Below, one piece after another: positions 26,833 through 34,272 of a stretch of 64,000 bases of DNA. Position numbers and translations under genes: made by a program. The notes under the pieces are model-generated. The model made no database searches. It saw nothing but the letters and a program-made list of their open reading frames with translations, and was not told the DNA's origin. Within the stretch, counting starts at the first letter, position 1; the number at the start of each line of letters is the position of its first letter. The DNA lies in contig DASUGU010000095.1 in assembly GCA_036273855.1 (NCBI GenBank), forward strand, positions 1 to 64,000. Direction: 5' to 3'. This stretch comes from DATEPR01 sp036273855 (GTDB lineage Bacteria > Actinomycetota > Actinomycetes > Mycobacteriales > Pseudonocardiaceae).

Positions 26833-27357
26833 ATGCTGCGAGGTGAGCTGGTCGGGTTGCGCGCACGACTCGAGGCGGACGTGCCGATCCTGGAGGACGA
26901 GCTGCACGGCGACGTCGTGGGGACCACCCGGTCGTCGGGCCGGCCGTGGTGGCCGATGTCGCCCGGTGCGGAGGCGTCCCGCTACCGGATCACCGAACCG
27001 AGTGACACCGAGGCACGGTTCTCCGTGGTGGAACTGGCCACCGACACGCTCGCCGGCGCGGCCGTGCTGACCGACATCGACACGTACGGGCGCAGCGCGA
27101 GCATCGGTCTGATGGTGCGACCTGCCTTCCGTGGCAAGGGATTCGGCACCGACATCGTGCGTGTCCTGTGCGACTACGCCTTCACCGTGCTGGGCCTGCA
27201 CCGGGTCGCGATGGACACGCTGGCCGACAACCACGCCATGATCAGCGCGGCCAGGAAGGCCGGCTTCACCCAGGAGGGTGTGCTGCGGGAGGCCGCCTGG
27301 ATGCTCGGCGAGTTCCTGGACCTCGTCGAGTTCAGTCGGCTGGCGGAGGACACGTGA
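26833..27357 (+). CDS. GNAT acetyltransferase, array member 1
   Basis: 174 residues, RimJ/RimL-like GNAT (Acetyltransf_3). The N-terminal LRGELVGLRARLEADVPILE strand is followed by a WWPMSPG segment. Acetyl-CoA binding motif A reads RPAFRGKGFGTDIVRVL (R-x2-G-x-G), and a terminal EFLDLVEFSRL helix closes the domain. It donates acetyl from acetyl-CoA to an amine; the substrate is unknown. It opens a run of seven same-family paralogues. ATG 26833 has only a weak AGAAAGA ribosome site, and the gene lies 14 bases after the chelatase stop, so it is probably co-transcribed. The stop overlaps member 2 (GTGA). Confidence 0.88.
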   Translation: MLRGELVGLRARLEADVPILEDELHGDVVGTTRSSGRPWWPMSPGAEASRYRITEPSDTEARFSVVELATDTLAGAAVLTDIDTYGRSASIGLMVRPAFRGKGFGTDIVRVLCDYAFTVLGLHRVAMDTLADNHAMISAARKAGFTQEGVLREAAWMLGEFLDLVEFSRLAEDT

Positions 27358-27893
27358 CCGGCGGCCTGCACGGCAGCCTGGTCCGGTTGCGCGCCCGGCA
27401 CGAGGCCGACGTGCCGGTGCTGGACGCCGAACTGCACGACGACGTGGCCGGCAACGCCCGGGGCAGTCGCCGGGCGTGGCGGCCGATCTCCCCGGGCGCG
27501 CAGGCGTCGATGAACCGGGTCGCCGAGCCGACGGAACGGGCGGCGCCGTTCTCCGTGGTGACGCTGGCGGCCGACGAACTGGCCGGCGAGGCCTCGCTGT
27601 GGGACATCGACACGCACCACCGGTCCGCGCACATCGGCATGGCGCTACGGCCGGCCTACCGGGGCAAGGGGTTGGCCACCGACGTGGTGCGAGTGTTGTG
27701 CCACTACGGCTTCGTCGTCCTGGGCCTGCACCGTCTGCAGGTCGACACCCTCATCGACAACCACGCCATGATCGCCACCGCGGAGCGTGTCGGCTTCCGG
27801 CGCGAAGCGGTCAACCGGCACGCCGGTTGGGTGATGGGCGAGTTCCTCGACGACGTGGTGCTCGGTCTCCTGGCCCGCGAGTGGGTCCCGTGA
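27354..27893 (+). CDS. GNAT acetyltransferase, array member 2
   Basis: 179 residues. Begins VTGGLHGSLVRLRARHEADVPVLDAEL, with motif A RPAYRGKGLATDVVRVL and the helix FRREAVNRHAGWVMGEFLDD. Most similar to members 3 and 4 (near-identical MNRVAEP/APFSVVT/DIDTHHRSAHIG blocks), which implies recent duplication. GTG 27354 overlaps the stop of member 1 and its own stop overlaps member 3, both as GTGA. Substrate unknown. Confidence 0.88.
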   Translation: MTGGLHGSLVRLRARHEADVPVLDAELHDDVAGNARGSRRAWRPISPGAQASMNRVAEPTERAAPFSVVTLAADELAGEASLWDIDTHHRSAHIGMALRPAYRGKGLATDVVRVLCHYGFVVLGLHRLQVDTLIDNHAMIATAERVGFRREAVNRHAGWVMGEFLDDVVLGLLAREWVP

Positions 27894-28429
27894 CCGGCGG
27901 ACTCACCGGCGACCTGGTGCGCCTGCGCGCCCGGATCGAGGCCGACGTGCCCGTCCTGGACACGGAGTTGCACGACGACGTGGCCGGTGACGTCCGCAGC
28001 AGCCGCCGGACGTGGCGGCCGATGTCGCCGGGCGCGCAGGCGTCGATGAACCGGATGGCCGAGCCGATGGACCGGGCGGCGCCGTTCTCCGTGGTGACCG
28101 TGGCGGACGACACGCTGGCCGGCGCCGCCGTGCTCTGGGACATCGACACGCACCACCGGTCCGCACACATCGGCCTGGACCTGCTGCCCGGGTTCCGCGG
28201 CAAGGGCCTGGGCACCGACGTGGTCCGCGTCCTGTGCCACTACGGCTTCACCGTGCTCGGCCTGCACCGCATCCAGATCGAGACCCCCACCGACAACCAC
28301 GCCATGATCCGCGTCGCCGAACGCGTCGGCTTCCGGCGCGAGGCGGTCCGCCGGCACGCGGTCTGGGCGATGGGCGAATTTCTCGACGATGTGATCCTGG
28401 GCCTGCTGGCCGGGGAGTGGACCCCGTGA
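27890..28429 (+). CDS. GNAT acetyltransferase, array member 3
   Basis: 179 residues, the same length as members 2 and 4. Conserved blocks: ADVPVLDTELHDDVAGD, MSPGAQASMNRMAEP, APFSVVTVADD, DIDTHHRSAHIGLDLL, motif A FRGKGLGTDVVRVL and FTVLGLHRIQIE. The glycine-rich acetyl-CoA loop is intact, so it should be active. Differences from its neighbours cluster in the presumed acceptor-binding regions, for example WRPMSPG versus WRPISPG and LLPG versus RPAY. GTGA overlaps lie at both ends. Confidence 0.88.
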   Translation: MTGGLTGDLVRLRARIEADVPVLDTELHDDVAGDVRSSRRTWRPMSPGAQASMNRMAEPMDRAAPFSVVTVADDTLAGAAVLWDIDTHHRSAHIGLDLLPGFRGKGLGTDVVRVLCHYGFTVLGLHRIQIETPTDNHAMIRVAERVGFRREAVRRHAVWAMGEFLDDVILGLLAGEWTP

Positions 28430-28965
28430 CCGGCGGCCTGACCGGCGAGCTGGTCCGCCTGCGCGCCCGCATGGAGGCCGACGTGCCGGTGCTGGAGGCC
28501 GAACTGCACGACGACGTGGCCGGCACCGTCAGGGGCAGCCGCCGGCCCTGGCGGCCCCTCTCACCGGGCGCGCAGGCGTCCCGGAACCGGGTCGCCGAGC
28601 CGACCGACCGGGAGGCGTCGTTCTCGGTGGTGACGCTCGAGGCCGACGCGTTGGCCGGCAAGGCGGCGCTCTGGGGCATCAACACGCACAGCCGCTCGGC
28701 GCACATCGGGTTGGCGCTGCGGCCGGCGTACCGGGGCAAGGGTCTGGGCACGGACGTGGTGCGGGTGTTGTGCCACTACGGGTTCGTCGTCCTGGGCCTG
28801 CACCGCATCCAGGTCGACACCCTGGCCGACAACCACGCCATGATCACCGCCGCCGAGCGTGTCGGCTTCCGCCGCGAGGTCGTTGAACGCCAGGCCACCT
28901 TCGTGCTGGGCGAGTTCATCGACGAGGCCATTCTCGGTCTCCTGGCCCACGAGTGGACCCCGTGA
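28426..28965 (+). CDS. GNAT acetyltransferase, array member 4
   Basis: 179 residues. VTGGLTGELVRLRARMEADVP start, SPGAQASRNRVAEPTDREASFSVVT, INTHSRSAHIGLALRPAY, motif A YRGKGLGTDVVRVL, ending EFIDEAILGLLAHEWTP. Complete GNAT fold with the acetyl-CoA loop. Coupled by GTGA on both sides; the downstream neighbour is the rearranged copy. Closest to members 2 and 3. Confidence 0.88.
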   Translation: MTGGLTGELVRLRARMEADVPVLEAELHDDVAGTVRGSRRPWRPLSPGAQASRNRVAEPTDREASFSVVTLEADALAGKAALWGINTHSRSAHIGLALRPAYRGKGLGTDVVRVLCHYGFVVLGLHRIQVDTLADNHAMITAAERVGFRREVVERQATFVLGEFIDEAILGLLAHEWTP

Positions 28966-29309
28966 CCGGCGACCTGGTGCGCCTGCGCGCCCGGATCGAG
29001 GCGCAGGCGTCGATCAACCGGATCACCGAGCCGACCGACCGGCTGGCCTCGTCCTCCGTGGTGACCCTGGCGGACGACACACCGGCCGGCGCCCAGTCCC
29101 GGCGACGCGCCTCGGTGGTGCGTGTCGCCAGACCGCCGGGAGGGGGCCGCACGCCGGCCAGCTCCCTGAGACGGCCGTTCCCGACGAACTCCGTGGATCG
29201 GCGCGCGGGCGTCCGGCGCGAGGCGGTCCACCGGCATGCCGGCTGGGTGATGGGCGAGTTCCTGGACGAGGCCGTGCTCGGTCTCCTGGCCCGCGAGTGG
29301 ACGCCGTGA
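28962..29309 (+). pseudogene. GNAT array member 5, internally deleted and rearranged
   Basis: An open frame of 115 residues keeps the family start (VTGDLVRLRARIEA) and end (RREAVHRHAGWVMGEFLDEA...REWTP). About 30 residues between ARIEA and QASINRITEP are missing in frame. The central block, residues about 45-78, is replaced by unrelated Arg/Pro/Ser-rich sequence (QSRRRASVVRVARPPG). The acetyl-CoA motif A is gone, so catalysis is not expected. Reading-frame continuity and GTGA couplings on both sides are kept, so ribosomes can still pass to member 6. Confidence 0.75.
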
Positions 29310-29833
29310 CCGGCGGCCTGACCGGCGAGTTGGTCCGGCTGCGCGCCCGGCTGGACTCGGATGTGCCCGTCCTGCAGTCGGACCTGTACGACGACGTCAC
29401 CATCTGGTCGCGGGCCACGTTCGACCGCTGGCTGCCGATCAGCCCGGACCGGTCGGTGTACCGGCCGGGCGAGCCGTCGGACAGGGTGGCGCGGTTCTCC
29501 GTGGTGACGCTGGTCGGCGACGAACTGGCCGGGATCGCGGTGCTCAGCGAGATCGACACGCACAACCGGAGCGCGTCGCTGGGCATGTTCCTGCGGCCGT
29601 CGTTCCGCGGCAAGGGTTTGGCGGTCGACATCGTGCGAGTCCTGTGCGACTACGGGTGCACGGTTCTGGGCCTGCGCCGGATGTTCCTGGACACGTTGGC
29701 GGACAATCAGGCCATGCAGCGGACGGCCGAGCGGGCCGGGTTCCGCCGGGAGGGCGTGTTCCGGGAGGCGGCGTGGGTGATGGGCCGGTTCCACGACGTG
29801 GTGGCTTTCAGCCTGCTGGCCGGTGAGCGATGA
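29306..29833 (+). CDS. GNAT acetyltransferase, array member 6
   Basis: 175 residues and more divergent: LDSDVPVLQSDLYDDVTIW, RWLPISPDRSVYRPGEPSD, ARFSVVTLVGDELAG, EIDTHNRSASLGMFLRPSFRGKGLAVDIVRVL, and DTLADNQAMQRTAERAGFRREGVFREAAW. In several blocks it resembles member 1 more than members 2-4, suggesting an older duplicate. GTG 29306 overlaps the rearranged copy, and its stop overlaps member 7 as ATGA. Confidence 0.87.
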   Translation: MTGGLTGELVRLRARLDSDVPVLQSDLYDDVTIWSRATFDRWLPISPDRSVYRPGEPSDRVARFSVVTLVGDELAGIAVLSEIDTHNRSASLGMFLRPSFRGKGLAVDIVRVLCDYGCTVLGLRRMFLDTLADNQAMQRTAERAGFRREGVFREAAWVMGRFHDVVAFSLLAGER

Positions 29834-30384
29834 CCGGGCTGGAGGGCGAACTGGTCCGGCTGCGGGCCAGGCTGCCCGCCGACACCCCGGTGCTGGACGC
29901 GGAACTGCACGACGAGGTGCCGATCTTCGTGATGTCCAACGCCCAGCCGTGGCGGCCCTACTCCCCCGGTGCCGCCGCGTCGTCGTACACCGTCGCCGAG
30001 CCGAAGCCGCGCTCGGCCCGGTTCACCGTGGTGACGCTGGCCGGTGACGAACTGGCCGGCGAGGCGTCGCTGTGGGGCATCGACTCGTTGCGCCGGTCCG
30101 GGCACATCGGCCTGGCGCTGCGCGCGCCGTACCGCGGCCGCGGGTTGGGCATCGACGTGGTGCGTGTGCTGTGCCACTACGGCTTCACCGTGCTGGGTAT
30201 GCACCGGATCCAGATCGAGACACTGGCCACGAACGACGCGATGCTGCGGGCCGCGCAGCGGGCTGGTTTCCGGCGGGAGGCGGTGCACCGCGAGTCGGGC
30301 TGGGTGCTGGGTGAGTTCGCCGACGAGGTGATACTCGGCCTGCTGGACCGCGAGTGGACGGGCGAGCGGGAGCCCGATGGATGA
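29830..30384 (+). CDS. GNAT acetyltransferase, array member 7
   Basis: 184 residues with ATG start. LEGELVRLRARLPADTPVLDAEL, WRPYSPGAAASSYTVAEP, ARFTVVTLAGDELAGEASLWGID, motif A YRGRGLGIDVVRVL, and ETLATNDAMLRAAQRAGFRREAVHRESGW. A short charged tail (GEREPDG) extends past the common EWT ending. Complete acetyl-CoA loop. The stop overlaps the start of the unrelated-family GNAT at 30381 (ATGA). Confidence 0.87.
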   Translation: MTGLEGELVRLRARLPADTPVLDAELHDEVPIFVMSNAQPWRPYSPGAAASSYTVAEPKPRSARFTVVTLAGDELAGEASLWGIDSLRRSGHIGLALRAPYRGRGLGIDVVRVLCHYGFTVLGMHRIQIETLATNDAMLRAAQRAGFRREAVHRESGWVLGEFADEVILGLLDREWTGEREPDG

Positions 30385-30995
30385 GGTTGACTGGCGCCAT
30401 GCTGGTCACGACGACCTATCTGGAACAGACGTCGCCCACTGACCTGATCCCGGCCGCGACACCGGCGCGGCCGTGCCGGATCGAGCGGGTGGGCGTGGTG
30501 GCGCCGGAGTTCTGCCGGTTCCTGTACACCGCCGTGGGTGGCGACTGGTACTGGACGGAACGGCTGCCCTGGACGCTGGCCGAGTGGACGGCGTGGCTGT
30601 CCCGGCCCGGTTCCGAGACGTGGGTGCTGCGGGCGGCCGACGCGCCGGCCGGCTACGTCGAACTGGACGCGCAGCCCGGCCCGCACGCCACGCAGGTGGA
30701 GATCGCCTACTTCGGCCTGCTGCCGGCGTTCACCGGCCACGGTTTCGGCGGGCACCTGCTGACCACGGGCCTGCGGCACGCCTGGTCGCTGCCCGACCGG
30801 TGGCCCGGTCTGCTGCCGGTGGACCGGGTGTGGGTGCACACGTGCAGCCTGGACAGCGTGCCCGCGCTGGCCAACTACCAGGCCCGGGGTATGCGCGCCT
30901 ACCGCAAGACCGAGGGTGTGCAGGAGCTGCCGCCGACCCCGCCCGGCCCGTGGCCGGGTGCCCGGGCGACCGTCCCACACTCCGACACGCCTTGA
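30381..30995 (+). CDS. GNAT acetyltransferase of a different subfamily
   Basis: 204 residues; not a paralogue of the array family. Core: TWVLRAADAPAGYVELDAQPG, QVEIAYFGLLPAFTGHGFGGHLL (motif A region with GHGFGG), VWVHTCSLDSVPALANYQARGMRAY, and a Pro-rich tail. This pattern belongs to general GNATs of about 200 residues found in actinobacteria; the acceptor is unknown. ATG 30381 overlaps member 7 by four bases; ATG 30399 is an alternative. It closes the acetyltransferase run. Confidence 0.85.
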   Translation: MRLTGAMLVTTTYLEQTSPTDLIPAATPARPCRIERVGVVAPEFCRFLYTAVGGDWYWTERLPWTLAEWTAWLSRPGSETWVLRAADAPAGYVELDAQPGPHATQVEIAYFGLLPAFTGHGFGGHLLTTGLRHAWSLPDRWPGLLPVDRVWVHTCSLDSVPALANYQARGMRAYRKTEGVQELPPTPPGPWPGARATVPHSDTP

Positions 30996-31027
30996 CGGGG
31001 TGGCCCGGCGAGCGGTTAGCCTGCGAA

Positions 31028-32935
31028 GTGACCAATGGACAGCCCGCGGTGATCGCCGTCGCCGGTGCCGGGCCGCGTGCGGTCGGCTTCCTGGAACGGT
31101 TGTCCGCCAACGTGTCCGAGTTGTTCCCGGGCCGCAAGGTCGTAGTGCACCTGGTCGACCCGTATCCGCCGGGCGCCGGCCGGGTGTGGCGTGACGACCA
31201 GTCCCCGCTGCTGTGGATGAACTCGATGGCCGAGGACATCACGATGTTCACCGATGACAGCGTGCGGTGCGAGGGCCCGATCGTGCCCGGGCCGTCGCTG
31301 GCCGAGTGGGCGGCGACCAACGGCGGCGGCGTGACCGGCCGGACGTTCGCCAGCCGGCGGGTGGCCAGCGGGTACCTGTCCTGGTTCTTCGAGCACGTCA
31401 AGGAAACGCTGCCGCCGACCGTGCGGGTGGTGGTGCACACGGACACGGTGACCCGGGTCACCGGGCCCGCCGACGGGCCGCAGCAGCTGTGGCTGGCGCA
31501 GGCCGCCGAACCGTTGACGGCCGACGCCGTGGTGTTCGCCATGGGCCACCTGGACGCGGAGAACCACGGCTCGGCAAGGGAAACCGCCGACTTCGCCGCC
31601 CGGCACGGCCTGTACTACCTGCCGCCCGCCTACACCGCCGACGTCGACCTGAGCGGTGTCCCGGCGGGCGAACCGGTGCTGGTGCGCGGGCTGGGCCTGA
31701 CGTTCGTCGACGTCATGGTGCTGGTCACCGAGGGCAGGGGCGGGCGCTACCGGACCGAGCCGGACGGCACGCTGACCTACCTGCCGTCGGGCCGGGAACC
31801 GTTGCTGTACGTGGGTTCCCGCCGTGGTGTGCCGTACCACGCGAAGATCGGCTACGGCTTCGCCGCCGGTCCGCCGCCGGTGCCCCGGTTCTTCGCGCCC
31901 GAGGTGGTCGACGAGCTGCTGGCCACGCGCGACACCCTGGACTTCGACCGGGACGTGTGGCCGCTGCTGGCCAAGGACACCGGCTGGGGCTACTACCACG
32001 AACTCGCCACCGCGCACCCGGAGCGGTTCGCCGTGCCGTGGACCGATTTCGCCGCCCGCTACGCCGAACTGGGCTGGGACTCCGACGAACTGGCCGAGCT
32101 CGTGATCAAGGCGGTGCCCGATCCGGCCGACCGGTTCGACGTCGACCGGCTCGACCACCCGCTGCGCGGCCTGCGGTTCGCCGGCCTGGCCGAACTCCAG
32201 CACCACCTGCGCGATTACGTCGCCGCCGACCTGGCCCGGCGCGACGATCCGGCGCACAGCGCGGACCTGGGCGCGTTCCTCGCGCTGCTGTACGGCTACG
32301 CGCAGATGCCCAGGATCGTCGCGTCCGGCAAGCTCGACCCGCACTCCCGGCTGGACCGGCTGGAGGGCTGGTGGCAGGGCTTCTTCAACTTCTTCGCCAG
32401 CGGCCCGCCGGGCGAGCGGCAGGCGCAGTTGCTCGCGCTGTCCCGTGCCGGGCTGGTGACCTTCCTGGGTGCGGACCTGTGGGTGCGCATGGATGACGAC
32501 CGTGGGCTGTTCACGGCGGGCAGTGCGAGCGTGCCGGACGTGGTGACCGCGCGGGCGCTGGTGGACGCACGGCTGCCCACCGCGACGGTCGAGCACACCA
32601 CCAACGGACTGCTGAAGTACTTGCACGACACCGGATCGGGCACCGAGGAGACACTGGCCGACCGCCGGGTCACCGGCCTGCTCGTGGCGTCCGGTGTGGA
32701 CGGTCGAGTGGTCGTGGCGGACGGCGGTACGCACCGCAGGCGGTTCGCGCTCGGCCCGTTCACCACGGTCCGCACGGCGGCCGCGTTCGCCCGGCCGAGG
32801 ACCAACGCGCCCGCGTTCCGCTACAACGACGCCACCGCCCGCGCGGTGCTGCGGCTGCTCGCCGAGCAGGTAGGTTGGGCCACCGGCGAGTGCGAGGAGG
32901 ACGGATGGCAGACGAACTGGTGCACTACCGGGTAG
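31028..32935 (+). CDS. FAD/NAD(P)-binding protein (NAD_binding_9 type)
   Basis: 635 residues. The N-terminal dinucleotide-binding region VIAVAGAGPRAVGFLERL is followed by VHLVDPYPPGAGRVWR and an aromatic PLLWMNSMAEDITMF segment, a layout seen in the FAD-NAD(P)-binding family of large actinobacterial proteins often annotated as oxidoreductases. An ADAVVFAMGHLD motif (second nucleotide-binding segment) is near residue 170. The C-terminal half is helical and unassigned. GTG 31028 lacks a clear ribosome site. The 3' end overlaps the enoyl-CoA hydratase start by 31 bases, implying co-expression. Substrate unknown. Confidence 0.78.
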   Translation: MTNGQPAVIAVAGAGPRAVGFLERLSANVSELFPGRKVVVHLVDPYPPGAGRVWRDDQSPLLWMNSMAEDITMFTDDSVRCEGPIVPGPSLAEWAATNGGGVTGRTFASRRVASGYLSWFFEHVKETLPPTVRVVVHTDTVTRVTGPADGPQQLWLAQAAEPLTADAVVFAMGHLDAENHGSARETADFAARHGLYYLPPAYTADVDLSGVPAGEPVLVRGLGLTFVDVMVLVTEGRGGRYRTEPDGTLTYLPSGREPLLYVGSRRGVPYHAKIGYGFAAGPPPVPRFFAPEVVDELLATRDTLDFDRDVWPLLAKDTGWGYYHELATAHPERFAVPWTDFAARYAELGWDSDELAELVIKAVPDPADRFDVDRLDHPLRGLRFAGLAELQHHLRDYVAADLARRDDPAHSADLGAFLALLYGYAQMPRIVASGKLDPHSRLDRLEGWWQGFFNFFASGPPGERQAQLLALSRAGLVTFLGADLWVRMDDDRGLFTAGSASVPDVVTARALVDARLPTATVEHTTNGLLKYLHDTGSGTEETLADRRVTGLLVASGVDGRVVVADGGTHRRRFALGPFTTVRTAAAFARPRTNAPAFRYNDATARAVLRLLAEQVGWATGECEEDGWQTNWCTTG

Positions 32936-33678
32936 CCGGCGGTGTCGGCACGATCACGCTGGACTCACCCCGCAACCGCAACGCCCTGTCCGCCCAGGTG
33001 CGCCGTGAGCTGTCCGCCCACCTCGACTCGGCACTGGCCGACGAGCAGGTGCGGGTGGTCGTGCTGGACCACACCGGTCCGGTGTTCTGCGCCGGCATGG
33101 ATCTCAAGGAGGCCACCGGCGCCGACACCGCGAACCAGGGCGTGAACGAGTTCCCCGCCATCCTGGAGCGGATCTGGACCGGGCCGAAGCCGGTGGTGGC
33201 GAAGCTGGCCGGTCCGGCGCGGGCCGGCGGTGTGGGGCTGGTCGCCGCCTGCGACATCGCGGTCGCCGCGGACACGGCCACGTTCGCGTTCAGCGAGGTA
33301 CGGATCGGTGTCATCCCGGCGGTGATCTCGGTCACCGTGCTGCCGCGACTGTTGCCCAGGGCGGCGCACGAGCTGTTCCTCACCGGGGAGGCGTTCGACG
33401 CCGCCCGGGCCGTGGCCGTCGGGCTGATCAACTCGGCGGTGCCGGCCGACGGGCTGGACGCCGAGGTGGACCGGTACACCGGCCTGCTGGCGCTGGGCGG
33501 GCCGAACGCGCTGGCCGCCACCAAGCGGCTGCTGCGCCAGCCGAAACCGGCGGACGTGAGCACCGCGTTCGGCGAGATGCAGGCGCTGTCCGCGCCGTTC
33601 TTCGCCAGCGAGGAGGGCCAGGAGGGCATCCTGGCGTTCAGCCAGAAGCGTCCGCCGGCCTGGGTGCCGAAGGACTGA
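32905..33678 (+). CDS. Enoyl-CoA hydratase/isomerase family protein
   Basis: 257-residue crotonase-fold protein. GTITLDSPRNRNALS, FCAGMDLKEA and the oxyanion-hole region GPARAGGVGLVAACDIAVA are visible, followed by VRIGVIPAVISVTVLPRL. The usual catalytic Glu of enoyl-CoA hydratase in FSEVRIG is present (E after FS); the second Glu position has IPAVIS, so hydratase versus other crotonase activity is open. ATG 32905 has GAGGAGG upstream. It overlaps the FAD-protein gene and ends before a 9-bp hairpin. Confidence 0.88.
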   Translation: MADELVHYRVAGGVGTITLDSPRNRNALSAQVRRELSAHLDSALADEQVRVVVLDHTGPVFCAGMDLKEATGADTANQGVNEFPAILERIWTGPKPVVAKLAGPARAGGVGLVAACDIAVAADTATFAFSEVRIGVIPAVISVTVLPRLLPRAAHELFLTGEAFDAARAVAVGLINSAVPADGLDAEVDRYTGLLALGGPNALAATKRLLRQPKPADVSTAFGEMQALSAPFFASEEGQEGILAFSQKRPPAWVPKD

Positions 33679-33808
33679 CCGACACGACGGCCGGCCGGCT
33701 GTGCCGGCCGGAGGTGTGGTGGCCGCTCAGGTCGGTCGCCAGCCAGCCGATCAGTGCCAGCAGCACCAGACCGACCAGCGCGACGGTGATGCGTCTGCCG
33801 GAGCCCAC
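33638..33808 (-). CDS. Possible small single-span membrane protein
   Basis: A 56-codon frame from GTG 33808, MGSGRRITVALVGLVLLALIGW, has a positively charged N-terminus, one strong hydrophobic segment and a His/Ser/Arg-rich tail. It ends by overlapping the 3' end of the enoyl-CoA hydratase gene and its terminator hairpin. It could be a real small membrane protein, since its neighbour at 33819 is also a small membrane protein on the same strand, ten bases upstream. No homology was recognised. Confidence 0.35.
   Translation of the reverse strand: MGSGRRITVALVGLVLLALIGWLATDLSGHHTSGRHSRPAVVSVSPSAPRPADASG
33691..33711. terminator. Hairpin after the enoyl-CoA hydratase gene
   Basis: CCGGCCGGC (33691-33699) and GCCGGCCGG (33703-33711) form a perfect 9-bp stem with a TGT loop, 12 bases after the stop codon. 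It probably ends the long rightward transcription unit. Confidence 0.6.
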
Positions 33809-33818
33809 GCCGGCCAGC

Positions 33819-34187
33819 CTACGAACCCGCCGATTCCGGGGCTCGCCCGGCCGTCGCCCGCAGCTGCTCGTGGTGCTCCCCCGGCGCCGGCACTGGTCCG
33901 ACGGTGATGATGGTGGCCGGTGTGCCGGCCGGGACGTCCGCCCGCACCAGCGGGATCTCGGTGACGTCGGGCTGCGTGGCGGCCGTCCGCTTGCGGCCGG
34001 TCACCAGGTCGACGACACGGTCGACCAGCAGCGCCACACCGAAGCAGACCGGCGCCAGCACCGCGACGACGATGGCGAACTGGAACGGGAAGGCCAACTG
34101 GGACAACCACAGGTCGACCCCGTCCCACCAGTTCGCCAGCCACAGGAACACGAATTCGACGATACGCCGGACGGCCGACGCGGACAT
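33819..34187 (-). CDS. Small membrane protein, unknown function
   Basis: 122 residues. One long hydrophobic region (LAFPFQFAIVVAVLAPVCFGVALLV is read as residues about 31-55) follows an aromatic N-terminus (FVFLWLANWWDGVDLWL). A cytosolic or disordered C-terminal half ends PGEHHEQLRATAGRAPESAGS. ATG 34187. No family was recognised. It is divergent from the dehydrogenase at 34273, and the 85 bases between them may hold both promoters. Confidence 0.65.
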   Translation of the reverse strand: MSASAVRRIVEFVFLWLANWWDGVDLWLSQLAFPFQFAIVVAVLAPVCFGVALLVDRVVDLVTGRKRTAATQPDVTEIPLVRADVPAGTPATIITVGPVPAPGEHHEQLRATAGRAPESAGS

Positions 34188-34272
34188 GGCGGTCCCGCGG
34201 ACAGCGGGTGAGGTGGATCACCGACGGCCGCTCGCGGTGTCGCGGGCACCGACCAGTGGGTAGGTTCGGCCC

